This document shows positions 1 to 8,929 of a stretch of DNA of 64,000 nucleotides, piece by piece. This stretch comes from an uncultured Thiothrix sp. Its GTDB lineage: Bacteria; Pseudomonadota; Gammaproteobacteria; Thiotrichales; Thiotrichaceae. How positions within the stretch are numbered: position 1 is the stretch's first letter; each line of letters opens with the position of its first letter. The stretch spans positions 1 to 64,000 of the forward strand of contig NZ_CALMZC010000056.1 of the NCBI RefSeq assembly GCF_937873765.1, written 5' to 3'. Made by a program: the position numbers and the translations under genes. The notes beneath the pieces are model-generated. The model was not told where the DNA came from. It did not search any database and was given only the letters and a program-made list of their open reading frames with translations.

Positions 1-54
1 ACCTGCACCTGCACCTGCACCTGCACCTGCACCTGCACCTGCACCTGCACCTGC
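1..54. repeat. Hexanucleotide tandem repeat coding a Pro-Ala linker
   Basis: Nine perfect copies of ACCTGC run from the left edge, so the true array is longer. In the frame of the cytochrome gene they encode alternating Pro-Ala. A six-base unit changes linker length without changing frame, so copy-number change would lengthen or shorten a flexible spacer rather than switch the gene off. Confidence 0.9.
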
Positions 55-496
55 AGCGCAGACTACAATGGCTCCAGCGGTTATAACAGCCCCAACTGCA
101 GCTTCTATTCAGCAAACACCTGCTGCCACTCCTACCCAAGTAGCAGTTACCCCTGCAGGTGGAAAGCCGTACGAAGGTCATGTCAAATGTGAAGGCAGTA
201 CCTGTAAAATCGATAGTTTCCTACTCAAAGGTTTTCGTACTTTTGGTCAATGCCAAGTCTGTCATGGGATTGATGGCGGCGGCAGTACCATTGCCCCTAG
301 CTTGTTGCTCAAATTACAACAACTGGATCATGCTACTTTTATAGATCGTGTGACTAATGGCTATAAAGGCCAAATTGGCGTAATGCCCACTTGGAAAGAC
401 AATCCGAACATTATGAATAATATCGAGAACCTCTATGCGTATCTGAAAGCACGTTCCGATAATGTTATTCCAGCGGGCAATCTGGAGCGTTTCTAA
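2..496 (+). CDS. c-type cytochrome of PQQ-alcohol dehydrogenase type (5' end outside window)
   Basis: The frame is open to the left edge, so this is the C-terminal part of a longer protein. It starts with a Pro-Ala repeat and a Thr/Ala/Pro-rich linker, then a single-haem cytochrome c domain. The haem site is CQVCH and the likely axial Met is in GVMPTWKDNP. Two further Cys (HVKCEGSTCK) precede the haem site, as in the four-cysteine cytochrome family linked to methanol and other PQQ-dependent alcohol oxidation. The expected role is a periplasmic electron acceptor for a quinoprotein dehydrogenase. Its stop overlaps the next start by one base (TAATG), and a pqqA gene lies just downstream. An ATG at 68 exists but would drop the in-frame repeat, so it is unlikely to be the real start. 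Confidence 0.8.
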   Translation, partial: PAPAPAPAPAPAPAPAPAAQTTMAPAVITAPTAASIQQTPAATPTQVAVTPAGGKPYEGHVKCEGSTCKIDSFLLKGFRTFGQCQVCHGIDGGGSTIAPSLLLKLQQLDHATFIDRVTNGYKGQIGVMPTWKDNPNIMNNIENLYAYLKARSDNVIPAGNLERF

Positions 497-1215
497 TGAA
501 GCTCGTTTGCCAACAGAACAAGTCGTCTAAGCTGAAATGGATCGGGTTACAACTGTTTACCTGTGCTGCGCTAGTATTGTCTTGGCCTCTCCAAGCGGAC
601 AATACTAGTGCCAGCACAGACTCTGGTGCTTTCTCACCTGCTAACACCCTATTATTTGCTACTAATCACATGCAAGCCGTGCAACCAGAGCAAACCCTAG
701 TTTATGACCTGCAACAATCGGGCAGTATGGTTGAAGCCATTAAAGACACCGTCACTATGAAATTAACTGCAAAAGATGCAAGTCATAAGGAAACCACAAT
801 TGAGTTTATGACTGGTGAGCGTAATCGTTGGGTACCACCTTTTACTGATCCCGAAGGTAATCCGGTTTTAATGCTATTTCTGCAAACGGACATTCACGAT
901 ATGGAGCGCATTAATGGGGGGCAATGGCGACATTTTCAAAAATATATCAAGTTTGCACTCGAGAAATCCGATGTAAGTGAAATGAGTTTTAACTATGCTG
1001 GCAAAACCCTAAAAGGTAAAAAAGTCAGTATTCAACCTTATCTAAATGATCCAGATAAAGGCAAATTTAATAACCAAGCTTTCGTGAATAAACATTATGA
1101 ATTTATTGTGTCTGCCGAAATACCGGGAGGCATTTATAAAATCGTGACTGATGTACCTGGCGCGAGCGCTGATCAACCCGTCGCGCATAAAGAATTATTG
1201 CTGCGTGCTCCCTAA
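496..1215 (+). CDS. Exported protein of unknown function in the PQQ-dehydrogenase cluster
   Basis: This 239-residue protein begins with a basic segment and a hydrophobic stretch (about residues 13-33), a typical Sec signal peptide, so it is probably periplasmic. I recognise no domain. The mature part is rich in charged residues and includes GERNRWVPPFTDPEGNPV and a C-terminal segment that looks like beta-strand structure. It is translationally coupled to the cytochrome gene by a TAATG overlap and precedes pqqA. An accessory role in a quinoprotein alcohol dehydrogenase system is inferred from position only. Confidence 0.6.
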   Translation: MKLVCQQNKSSKLKWIGLQLFTCAALVLSWPLQADNTSASTDSGAFSPANTLLFATNHMQAVQPEQTLVYDLQQSGSMVEAIKDTVTMKLTAKDASHKETTIEFMTGERNRWVPPFTDPEGNPVLMLFLQTDIHDMERINGGQWRHFQKYIKFALEKSDVSEMSFNYAGKTLKGKKVSIQPYLNDPDKGKFNNQAFVNKHYEFIVSAEIPGGIYKIVTDVPGASADQPVAHKELLLRAP

Positions 1216-1275
1216 GGAACAGCAATAAACCGACCTATTTAGGTCATACTTGTAAGTTAACTAGGAGAACTTGTA

Positions 1276-1353
1276 ATGAAAAAGTGGACTAAACCCAGCT
1301 ACAAAGATATGCGTTATGGCTTTGAAATCAATCTATATATTTTAAATCGTTAA
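1276..1353 (+). CDS. pqqA: PqqA, precursor peptide of the cofactor PQQ
   Basis: A 25-codon gene begins MKKWTKPSYKDMRYGFE and ends in LYILNR. This matches PqqA precursors, which share W-x-K-P-x-Y, D-x-R-x-G-F-E and a Glu-x3-Tyr pair. Here the pair is Glu17 and Tyr21, the residues that PqqE joins and that become the PQQ carbon skeleton. A strong ribosome-binding site, AGGAG, lies at 1263-1267, nine bases before the ATG. No pqqB, C, D or E is visible downstream, so the maturation genes must lie elsewhere. The gene sits among PQQ-dehydrogenase accessory genes, which supports the call. It is too short for most gene finders. Confidence 0.9.
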   Translation: MKKWTKPSYKDMRYGFEINLYILNR

Positions 1354-1409
1354 GAGAAGCTTCCACTGTCCTCCTTAAACAGGGGTAAGTTAAATTGAGA
1401 AAGATCAGC

Positions 1410-2339
1410 ATGCGCATTAGCTTAAGTTTAAAACTTTGGCTGCTTAGCTTGCTGCTCGCCTTTTGCTCTTTGCAGACGCTTAGCTTTCCTGCTAGTGCGT
1501 CTGCACCGCCTAAAATCGCGGTTCTAGAATTTGAACTGCATGATTTCACACAATTGCCTACCCCTCCTGAAGAATTGGAGCGTACTCAGGCAGCACAAAA
1601 CATCTTAGCTGAAGCCTTACAAGCTGCAGGTTATCACTTGGTAGCCACAGACAAGCAGCTACAAACCCAAGCTAATCAAGGGTTCGGTTATTTAGTTAAT
1701 CACCCCGCTAAAGCTGCCGAGCTTGGTAAAGCCTTACAAGCTGATTATGTGTTAGTGGGGCGCGTGCAAAAACCCAGCTTCTTATTTGCCTATTTAATAG
1801 TGCAAGTGATTGAGGTTAAAACCGGTAAACCATTGGTCGAATTCAGCCGTGAAGCTAAAGGCGAGACAATGGGAGCCACTCGCCGCGCTTTACTGCAAAT
1901 TGCGGCTGAAATCCCTAAAATCTTGCCTGAGGCTACCGCTACCAATCAGAAAGCATCTTTAAACTTTAGTGCACCGATTTATCAAAAAAATACGTTAAAA
2001 GACTTTGATACCGTTATTGATGATTTACTATTTGCCATTAGCCAACACAATTTTCGCTTAACCGAACAAGCCACTATTGGACAAGCGATTGCTGCGCGCG
2101 AAGAAAAAAGCTTTCCAAAACTAACTGTCCTACATTTTTGTAACCTCACTTATGCGCAAGCGCTATTGGAAAAAAATATTGCCTCACCTTTACACATGCC
2201 CTGCCGCATTAGTGTGCGCCAAATAAATAATCAAGTTGTGATTGAAACTCTATTACTACCGAATAATGCTGCCGAACAAGCTTTTGTAGATGAAATTAAC
2301 CAAATCCTGCAAGAAATTGTCAATACTGGAGCAGCCTAA
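1410..2339 (+). CDS. Exported DUF2380/DUF3280-like protein
   Basis: About 309 residues. A strong signal peptide (LKLWLLSLLLAFCSLQTLSF, then an Ala-rich cleavage region) is followed by a domain starting PKIAVLEFEL and containing ADYVLVGRVQKPSFLFAYLI, with a segment like VIEVKTGKPLVEFSREAKGE. This pattern resembles the DUF2380/DUF3280 families, some members of which accompany PQQ-dependent alcohol dehydrogenases. Function is unknown. A TTG at 1395 in the same frame has AGGGG upstream and is an alternative start. I prefer the ATG at 1410, and both give a signal peptide. It follows pqqA by 56 bases. Confidence 0.65.
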   Translation: MRISLSLKLWLLSLLLAFCSLQTLSFPASASAPPKIAVLEFELHDFTQLPTPPEELERTQAAQNILAEALQAAGYHLVATDKQLQTQANQGFGYLVNHPAKAAELGKALQADYVLVGRVQKPSFLFAYLIVQVIEVKTGKPLVEFSREAKGETMGATRRALLQIAAEIPKILPEATATNQKASLNFSAPIYQKNTLKDFDTVIDDLLFAISQHNFRLTEQATIGQAIAAREEKSFPKLTVLHFCNLTYAQALLEKNIASPLHMPCRISVRQINNQVVIETLLLPNNAAEQAFVDEINQILQEIVNTGAA

Positions 2340-2375
2340 TTCTTTTCCTGCCTTAGCCTAACAAGGAGTAAGCCA

Positions 2376-2789
2376 ATGTCATTCAGTGCTCATAAAATCC
2401 AAACAATTACTAGCCGTCTATTGGGTGCTTTAGCTTTAACTTATTGCACAGTTGGCAACTCCCTTGCAGACACCACGCCACCAGCAAATGATTATCCGAC
2501 CCAAGCACGTGTTGAATATGTGTTTGGCTGTATGAATAAATATGGCGGCGAAAATTATGATCATATGTATAGCTGTGTCTGTGCCATCGACAAAATCGCT
2601 GAGAAAATTCCTTATGCTAATTTCGTGGCTACTAGTACTTTGGCAGTTATGAGCAAAACCTCCGGCGAGCGAGCAGCGGCCTTTCGAGATGCCGGTGGTG
2701 GACGTGATGCGATTAAAGCCTTTGAGACTTTTATTGCGGATACTGAATCAAACTGCGGTTTAAAGAAGAAAAAGAAAGCTGTCAGCTAA
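2376..2789 (+). CDS. Small exported cysteine-containing protein
   Basis: A 137-residue protein with an N-terminal signal peptide ending near LAD (about residue 32). The mature part has four Cys (FGCMNKYGG, YSCVCAID, ESNCG) that could form disulfides in the periplasm, and a Lys-rich tail. AAGGAG lies seven bases upstream of the ATG. It is the last gene of the PQQ-related cluster and is followed by a strong terminator. I do not recognise a characterised family. A link to quinoprotein oxidation is inferred from position. Confidence 0.6.
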   Translation: MSFSAHKIQTITSRLLGALALTYCTVGNSLADTTPPANDYPTQARVEYVFGCMNKYGGENYDHMYSCVCAIDKIAEKIPYANFVATSTLAVMSKTSGERAAAFRDAGGGRDAIKAFETFIADTESNCGLKKKKKAVS

Positions 2790-2822
2790 ACGTTTTTAAG
2801 TACTCTAGTTCAAGTTCAAAAC

Positions 2823-2852
2823 TTGGGGCAGAGTAATAGTAATCTGCCCCAA
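2823..2852. terminator. Bidirectional stem-loop terminator
   Basis: A perfect 10-bp stem (TTGGGGCAGA paired with TCTGCCCCAA) with a 10-base loop lies between two converging genes. The flanks are moderately T-rich on the + strand and give TTTTGAAC on the minus strand. It probably ends both transcripts. Confidence 0.75.
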
Positions 2853-2867
2853 ATCCTTTAACACTAA

Positions 2868-4343
2868 TTAACGCATCGCTTTAGTTAAACTTGGAGGCCC
2901 TTGGAAGCTCTTGCGCACACCTAAGCCCCACCACAAAACCAATAAAACTAAACCTAAAGCAACAATTAGATACAACACTTTATCATTAGGCGGTTGTACA
3001 CCCACCCAAACCAGCACTAAACCACCGATAGTCGCTAGCACCGCTACAACTTTAGATAAAGCCCCTAAATTAAACGGTCCTTTATGTGTCCAAGTGCGAC
3101 CTTCTGCCCAAATACCTGCTGCGGTTGGCATGATATACGAGATATATAACAGCACCGCACAACCTGTGGCTAAAACTAAGAAAGCATCGCCATATAGCGT
3201 GGCAATAATCGCTGCAACGGCCGCCGTCCAGATCGCGTTGACTGGAGTTTTATACGTATCATGTACTTGCTTTAAGCTATTAGAAAAAGGCAAACCACCA
3301 TCACGCGCGAAGGCATAAGTCATCCGTGAAGCTGAAGTCACGCAGGCCAGACCACATAAGTAATTGCATACTAAAATACCGGTTGCCAAGATTAATTTTA
3401 ACCAATACGGCACTGAACCTAACAGAGCATCCAGAAAGCCCACACCCTGCTTCACACCATCAGCTAGGTTTGGCATCACTAATACGAAAGTGCAGACCAT
3501 GATGTAACCGAATAAGGCTGACCAAAACACAGCATTGATAATCCCTTTTGGCACATTGACAGCAGCCTGCTTCGTTTCTTCTGCGGTATGCGCAGAAGCA
3601 TCAAAGCCCGTGATGGTGTAGATAGTGAGTAATAAACCTAGCAAAAACACCACTATCACCGATTGATGTTGTGGCCAAACACTGCCTTCAGCACCCGTGA
3701 AATTAGTTAAAGTGAATAAGCGCCCGAACTCTAATGGAACCGGCGAATAGATCAACAAACTCGCAATTAGTAAGATGGCTACTACGAAAATTAAATAGCC
3801 TGAAATATCCGTTAAGCGAGTTGTCAAACGTATTCCAAAATGATTCAACAAGGCTTGCGAGAGGGTAATCGCCGCAATAAATAACGTCTGATGCCAGAAA
3901 CCAAAGCCGCTGGTATCTACACCCAGCGTGGGTAAAAACAGGGATTTAAAAAACGGGTCATAGACCCCGAAATTGACTGAAGCAGTAACAAATACCAAGC
4001 CGAGTAAATTAAACCAAGCCGCTGTCCAACCAAAGCCTTTCCCACCTAAGATCGAACCCCAATGATATAAACCACCTGCAGTGGGATAAGCAGAAGCAAT
4101 TTGCGCCATGCCTGCCGCGACTAAACCTGCGAAGCAAGCCCCCACTAACCAACCAATACCAATACTTGCGCCTCCTCCAGCCCCTAAAGCTGAAGGAAAG
4201 GCACTAATACCGCCTGCTAAAATACAAATAATTGAAAATGAAATCGCAAAATTTGAAAATGCGCTCATGCGCCGAGATAGCTCTTGCTTATAGCCGATAC
4301 TCGCTAACAGCTTGGCATCATCATCCAATCTTTCCTCACTCAT
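2868..4343 (-). CDS. APC-superfamily amino-acid permease
   Basis: A 491-residue, very hydrophobic protein with about 12 predicted membrane segments. The first helix region reads FSIICILAGGISAFPSALGAGG and is followed by ASAYPTAGGLYHW, the helix-1 to helix-3 pattern of amino acid/polyamine/organocation transporters of the GABA and amino-acid permease group. Length is normal for the family. It most likely imports an amino acid or amine across the inner membrane, but the substrate cannot be read from sequence. It stands alone on the minus strand and converges with the PQQ cluster. Confidence 0.85.
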   Translation of the reverse strand: MSEERLDDDAKLLASIGYKQELSRRMSAFSNFAISFSIICILAGGISAFPSALGAGGGASIGIGWLVGACFAGLVAAGMAQIASAYPTAGGLYHWGSILGGKGFGWTAAWFNLLGLVFVTASVNFGVYDPFFKSLFLPTLGVDTSGFGFWHQTLFIAAITLSQALLNHFGIRLTTRLTDISGYLIFVVAILLIASLLIYSPVPLEFGRLFTLTNFTGAEGSVWPQHQSVIVVFLLGLLLTIYTITGFDASAHTAEETKQAAVNVPKGIINAVFWSALFGYIMVCTFVLVMPNLADGVKQGVGFLDALLGSVPYWLKLILATGILVCNYLCGLACVTSASRMTYAFARDGGLPFSNSLKQVHDTYKTPVNAIWTAAVAAIIATLYGDAFLVLATGCAVLLYISYIMPTAAGIWAEGRTWTHKGPFNLGALSKVVAVLATIGGLVLVWVGVQPPNDKVLYLIVALGLVLLVLWWGLGVRKSFQGPPSLTKAMR

Positions 4344-4492
4344 ACTGATCTCCTAAGCCACTGTGGCAGTTTTATTCTAAACCTATCGTATTGATAAAGC
4401 TGTAAATAAACTGAGCAAATCCATAAATAAGCCTAATGAAACTCGTAAAAACCTGCTTGACTTGCAGCACTGACTCGTTCGCAATAAAAAGC

Positions 4493-5203
4493 TTAAAGAC
4501 GCTCTAAATAGGCTACACCACCTAATTGCCGCATTTGCCGCAAAATGAAGCGTTGGCGCTTTTGAATATAGCGTGAGGGCTTCACTACACTATATACTTC
4601 GGGCAAAGGCAACACTGCCGCTAATAAAGCTGCATCGGCTTCGGATAGTTTTGCAACAGGCTTTTTGAACAAGAAATCACTAGCAGCTCCTACCCCATAA
4701 TCCGCTGCACTGAATTGGGCAATATTTAGATAAACCTCAAGAATGCGATCCTTACTCCATAGGGTTTCAATGAGAACCGCTAAACCCCACTCCATGCCTT
4801 TGCGCACATAACTACGTCCACCCCAGAGAAATAAATTCTTCGCCACCTGCTGAGTGATGGTACTACCACCACCATTCGACTCACCCTCTAAAGCGGCTTG
4901 AATTGCGCGCTCGGTTGCCCCACGATCAATCCCCCAATGCTCAGGAAATAGCTGATCCTCTGCAGCCACCGCAGCGAGTGCTACTTGTGGCGGAATCTCC
5001 TCCATACTCACCCAATGATGATGCACGCTTGGCACTGAGTCATCGAACCAAGATACTACCGATTGTTGCAACATAAAAGATGAAGTGGGTACTGGGGCTA
5101 CACGAAAAATGAGCAACAGCAGGACAACGAGCAGAAACAATAAAAGTGGAATCCGCCATAACCAATGCAGATAAGTTAATTTAAAGCGAGGTAATGCCAA
5201 CAA
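4493..5203 (-). CDS. mtgA: Monofunctional peptidoglycan glycosyltransferase MtgA
   Basis: A 236-residue protein with one N-terminal membrane anchor (about residues 17-34) and a GT51 domain. The catalytic motif AAEDQLFPEHWG contains the active-site Glu82. The second conserved motif GGSTITQQVAKNLFLW and the later YLNIAQFSAADYGVGAAS are also present. It lacks a transpeptidase domain, as expected for MtgA, and polymerises lipid II into glycan strands on the periplasmic face. Length is normal. It is transcribed alone, next to the hipBA pair. Confidence 0.93.
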   Translation of the reverse strand: MLALPRFKLTYLHWLWRIPLLLFLLVVLLLLIFRVAPVPTSSFMLQQSVVSWFDDSVPSVHHHWVSMEEIPPQVALAAVAAEDQLFPEHWGIDRGATERAIQAALEGESNGGGSTITQQVAKNLFLWGGRSYVRKGMEWGLAVLIETLWSKDRILEVYLNIAQFSAADYGVGAASDFLFKKPVAKLSEADAALLAAVLPLPEVYSVVKPSRYIQKRQRFILRQMRQLGGVAYLERL

Positions 5204-5291
5204 AGCCGAAGTTTATCCTAGAAAAATAGACACTCTAACCAATTCACTGCGTGGGGACAATCGGTGCTTTTACCAAAGCTGTGTCACCACA

Positions 5292-6494
5292 CTACCGCAA
5301 AGACGTATTCAATAATAAAGCCATTTGCTCAGCGCAGGGAGCAAAATCTTGATGCTGAGTCGCAAGGTTTGATAATAAGCCGAATTGAGTTTCAATCGCT
5401 GACTCTACCTCTGAGTCGATTTGCTCAATCATTTTTAGACTCAAGCCACAATGCTGGCGAGCAAACTGGTGCAATATTTTACGCTTAGGCCAGCGCTTAG
5501 AACCTGATAATAACAGAGCCATAGAGTCTTTTGGTAAATAAGGCACTGTACTAACAATATCAAATACTGGTGCTAACTTACGCTCGACTTCAGGCAAAGT
5601 TCCAGTCTGATAATCGGCTAGTGAAGAATACAAGACGCCATAATTTTTTAAATGTGCATCCCCATTGCGTACTCGCACATTCAAATAAGTGAGTTTATAA
5701 AAATCAACTAAGGCTTGAGTTTGTTGATTAGGGGAAACAAACTGACGAATAGTGTGAGTACAAGCCTCTAAAGAACTATCATACTTAGCTCTGGTAGGCT
5801 TTCCCTGCAAAACACAAAAATCCTCAAAACCTAATGCAACACCTTCACAGGTTAAATCAAAACGCTCATTAATCAGTAATTGGGCATTATCACTCAAATA
5901 GAAATTAGAGACCTCCAAACCTGCTGCACGTGCAATGCTTAAGCACACATATTCATTGCAAGCCAAATGCGGATAATCCTCTGCCCAGGTTTTCACAATA
6001 TAATGTCTCAAAGGCAGAGTGAGATGCTGTTGCAAGGGCATGAGTACTTTAGGTTGTACCCCAGCGACCCCTGAATGCGTCGCATAACGCACAAGTAATT
6101 GCGCAAATAGATCTTCGTCCGTGCTGCTCACTAATTGATTTAAGGTGAGCGGCTGGTCTCTTGGAAAGGCCAAGGGCTGACCCGCCACACTATAAGCTAA
6201 ACGTCCAATTTGGTGACGGCCTAATAAAGCCAATAAACTTAAATCATCACTACCATAGTGCTTCGCCGTCATTTGCTCCAAAACCCAACGCAAAGCACCT
6301 TCGGGTAGATTCATTTGAAAAATGGGATGTAACTCAGGGTATTGATAACTGGCTACCCGCAAAGGCATGGTAAGTGATAGTGCATCGCTTGTGCGAGCCT
6401 GATAACTAAAGGTATGCTGGTTAGCTTCTTTTTGTAACTGTCCAATAAATGCGGGCGCGTCAGTATGCTCTAAATAGACATCAATATCCGCCAT
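5292..6494 (-). CDS. hipA: HipA-type Ser/Thr kinase toxin
   Basis: A 400-residue protein counted from the ATG at 6494, which gives the family-typical N-terminus MADIDVYLE. Kinase signatures are visible: SGVAGVQPKVLM (N-lobe loop), the catalytic loop NGDAHLKN at about 277-284, and the metal-binding FDIV at about 311-314. HipA proteins phosphorylate a translation component such as GltX in E. coli and cause growth arrest. The start lies inside hipB with a 14-base overlap, so antitoxin is made first and translation is coupled. All key residues are present, so it is probably active. The target is unknown here. Confidence 0.9.
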   Translation of the reverse strand: MADIDVYLEHTDAPAFIGQLQKEANQHTFSYQARTSDALSLTMPLRVASYQYPELHPIFQMNLPEGALRWVLEQMTAKHYGSDDLSLLALLGRHQIGRLAYSVAGQPLAFPRDQPLTLNQLVSSTDEDLFAQLLVRYATHSGVAGVQPKVLMPLQQHLTLPLRHYIVKTWAEDYPHLACNEYVCLSIARAAGLEVSNFYLSDNAQLLINERFDLTCEGVALGFEDFCVLQGKPTRAKYDSSLEACTHTIRQFVSPNQQTQALVDFYKLTYLNVRVRNGDAHLKNYGVLYSSLADYQTGTLPEVERKLAPVFDIVSTVPYLPKDSMALLLSGSKRWPKRKILHQFARQHCGLSLKMIEQIDSEVESAIETQFGLLSNLATQHQDFAPCAEQMALLLNTSLR

Positions 6495-6726
6495 ACAGAC
6501 CTCGCAACTCATCCAAGGTTGGCAAGCTTTTATCCCGATAACATAACTCTTTACCTAATACATTAAGCACCATTTCTACCTTACGAATGCCTAAATCGGA
6601 GTAGTCATTACGCTCTAAAGCTCCAATGGTAGTACGGTCTAAACCACATAAGTCGGCTAACTGCTGCTGAGTTAAACCTTGAGTACGGCGAGCTTGGCGA
6701 ATAGCTTGGCTTAGTGCTGCTAACAT
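6481..6726 (-). CDS. hipB: HipB-type Xre-family antitoxin
   Basis: About 81 residues from MLAALSQAIRQARR. A helix-turn-helix of the Xre/Cro type is clear in TQQQLADLCGLDRTTIGALE, followed by a short C-terminal part that would bind HipA. An in-frame ATG six codons upstream gives a poorer N-terminus, so the start at 6726 is preferred. It precedes and overlaps hipA. HipB proteins bind palindromes in their own promoter, and two related palindromes lie at and just upstream of the start. Confidence 0.9.
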   Translation of the reverse strand: MLAALSQAIRQARRTQGLTQQQLADLCGLDRTTIGALERNDYSDLGIRKVEMVLNVLGKELCYRDKSLPTLDELRGLYGGY

Positions 6727-6783
6727 GATGAATATAGCTATCAAAATTTAGATTTTTAGTGAAATTGATGAATATATACATCA
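6726..6783 (-). promoter_or_regulatory. Candidate HipB operator pair
   Basis: TGATGAATATATACATCA at 6766-6783 is an 18-bp inverted repeat with eight of nine base pairs matching. A weaker version with the same first ten bases, TGATGAATATAGCTATCA, lies at 6726-6743 and overlaps the hipB start. The centres are 40 bp apart, about four helical turns. Placement and symmetry fit autorepression by HipB. This is inferred, not shown. Confidence 0.55.
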
Positions 6784-7130
6784 TTGTCGTTTTTTTGTAA
6801 ATAAGCCAAAGCCTATCATTCAACCTAGATGTTCAAGCAAAACAAAATTTACAACAGCAGTTACCTCAAGAGGCTAGAGCTTCACCCCTCGCTACACTAT
6901 ACCTAGTGTGCCTAAATTATTACCTCATCGAATCGATTAATGGCTATTTTTTTAAACTCAATGATGCTTCAAATAGCCGTTGGTCATCTGTATAATCTTG
7001 AATAAATCCTAAGCATCGCCGAAAAAGCCATATGAATACAGCACCTTACCCTACAACACTAATTCCGTATAGTTTTACTATACAGAGCTTTTATGTATAA
7101 CTGGTTAGACATAGTTTCTGTCTAATAAAC

Positions 7131-7380
7131 TGTTGGTTGCGATAGCAAGACCAATTTATTGATTTGAAAGACAAATCTCAGATTATAAGAAGAAGCTGAA
7201 AAAAGCAAAAAAACATGCTATTCAGTTAAGACTAGAAATTCTTCAAAACGTAGTTATTGACAGAAATTTCTAGTCTTAACTGAATTCATGATGCTTTTGC
7301 AGCAGACTCCTTTAATTCCGATTTGTCGGTGTAGAATTCAATAAACGGAGTTCTTATAACTATCTCGCAAGCAACCAACA
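7131..7380. repeat. 250-bp near-palindromic (foldback or MITE-like) element
   Basis: The ends are perfect 10-bp inverted repeats (TGTTGGTTGC and GCAACCAACA). The centre is a perfect 21-bp inverted repeat at 7220-7240 and 7265-7285 with a 24-base loop. Between them the arms keep matching blocks in the same order: GATAG, TTTATTGA, GACAAATC, GCTG, AAAAGCA and CATG. The unit is therefore one long imperfect hairpin with arms of about 110-116 bases. No target-site duplication is evident. It could be a miniature foldback element or encode a long structured RNA. Confidence 0.6.
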
Positions 7381-7999
7381 AGTCGCTGAGTCAGAAACTG
7401 GCTATGCCAGTTCTGCTCAGCTATTTTCGTTAAGTAATGTTGCCTTTTCTTTGCTTACCGCAAAAGGGTTGTAGTGCTAGAAGCAGTGGTTATTGCTTCT
7501 TCAGCAGTGTTAAAGATGTCGTGATTAAGTCTGTTGAGATAGCTCATGAGATGCTTCACTGGAGAACAAATCCCAAAATTTGGGACATTACGAACACCTA
7601 TCCTGTTAAGTCTACTTTCATACTGATATAGCTTCAAATCTTAGCCTTAGGGCTATGTCCCATTTAATTTAGATACTTTCAAATACCACTTCGTTATACA
7701 CCTTTTGCATATCAGTTTGTTTCACTTCTAAGGTGATTTACCTTTCTTCGTAGTTCCCATTTGTGGCAATACTTCTTTTCATGTAAGAGCATTCGTAATC
7801 CCCTTCGGGTCTTACTCATAGAGCACCCTTGTCTTCATTCCGAGAGTGCTCAGTCAAAGTAAATAATAAAACTACTCGTTCATTCGCTAATCTTCGTTTC
7901 ATGTTCTCGCTATCGCTTCACATTCAACTCAGGCTCATTCACTCCCTACGCTTTATTATTGACTTCGCCTTCCGCTTCTCTACATTACGTCAAGGAGTT

Positions 8000-8086
8000 A
8001 AAGATAAGAGCATTCAACAACACACTACGTGTCTTGTTTCACAAAGATAAGAGCAGTTCAACAACACACTACGTGTATTGTTTCAC
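8000..8086. repeat. Tandem duplication, unit about 43 bp
   Basis: Units at 8000-8042 and 8043-8086 are nearly identical, differing by one inserted base and one substitution. Each contains CAACACACTACGTGT, which has an inner inverted repeat (ACAC/GTGT). No coding function is apparent. Confidence 0.75.
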
Positions 8087-8929
8087 CTAAAAGCATATCC
8101 TAGGTTGCTTTGAGCAACATGTCCCTTCGGGAAGTTATTAGTTCTTTTTACTTAGTTATATTTCCTATTGGATATAATTATTTTTCTATAGGAGTAGAAG
8201 ATGTTGTAGTTCTTTTTCTTTTTAGTAAAAGGGATACATTTCTAAAGGATGTTATTAGTTTGTTGCTAAGGCAACTAAGATACGTCTCTAAGAGCTATAA
8301 GTTTCTCTCTTCTCTTACGATTCGAGAGAGCAATACTGGGAGAAATAGACTTATTGTTTACTGGTCAGTGTCTTCTTATTGGTTGTCATTCTGGATACTT
8401 CAATATAGAACACTGGAAAATCAGTGGATGTGCATCAAGTGTGATTATAAGGAGCTTCAGAAACCCCCCAGAAATTATTTTTAATAATTCCTGTGGTGAA
8501 CCCAGTCATTAATCTCAGTCGTTTCTCTCCTTCGTTTAATTTCCTTCCCCCCTTTCAGAGGGATAAGTTTTTATAAATCTTGTCAAGAGGTAAAACAACA
8601 AGTTTCTGACGAACAGTATCAATATATCTCTTTGGAGATATAGATAGGTAGTGTCTTTATATCTCTTTAGGGATATATAAGATAATAAATGAAGTTGTTA
8701 TCTATTTTTTTAGATAAGCATTTATATGGTTTATTTATTTGTTTTCCTATAGGGAAACTCAAGGGGCGTTTTTGTTTTATTTTTTACTTAAAGTAAGAAG
8801 GTTATGGCCGTTTTTCTTATTCTGTCGATTCGACAGGAATAGAATTAGGATTCAGAACGATGTAAACCGACGAACGGTAGTATAAAAGGTAGTCTTTAGA
8901 CCTTTCTCACTTAGCTTATGGCATTATCT

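Noticed and set aside
1-54. Phase-variable switch by repeat slippage
   Set aside because: The unit is six bases, so gain or loss cannot shift the reading frame.
2911-3318. 135-codon + strand frame opposite the APC permease
   Set aside because: It is antisense to a clear membrane transporter and has a low-complexity composition.
7437-8050. Open frames of 60-73 codons at 7437-7637 and 7829-8050
   Set aside because: Short, overlapping on both strands, no ribosome sites and no protein-like pattern.
8110-8484. 124-codon open frame in the hairpin-rich region
   Set aside because: It runs through several stem-loops, has no ribosome site, and its composition is like the surrounding non-coding DNA.
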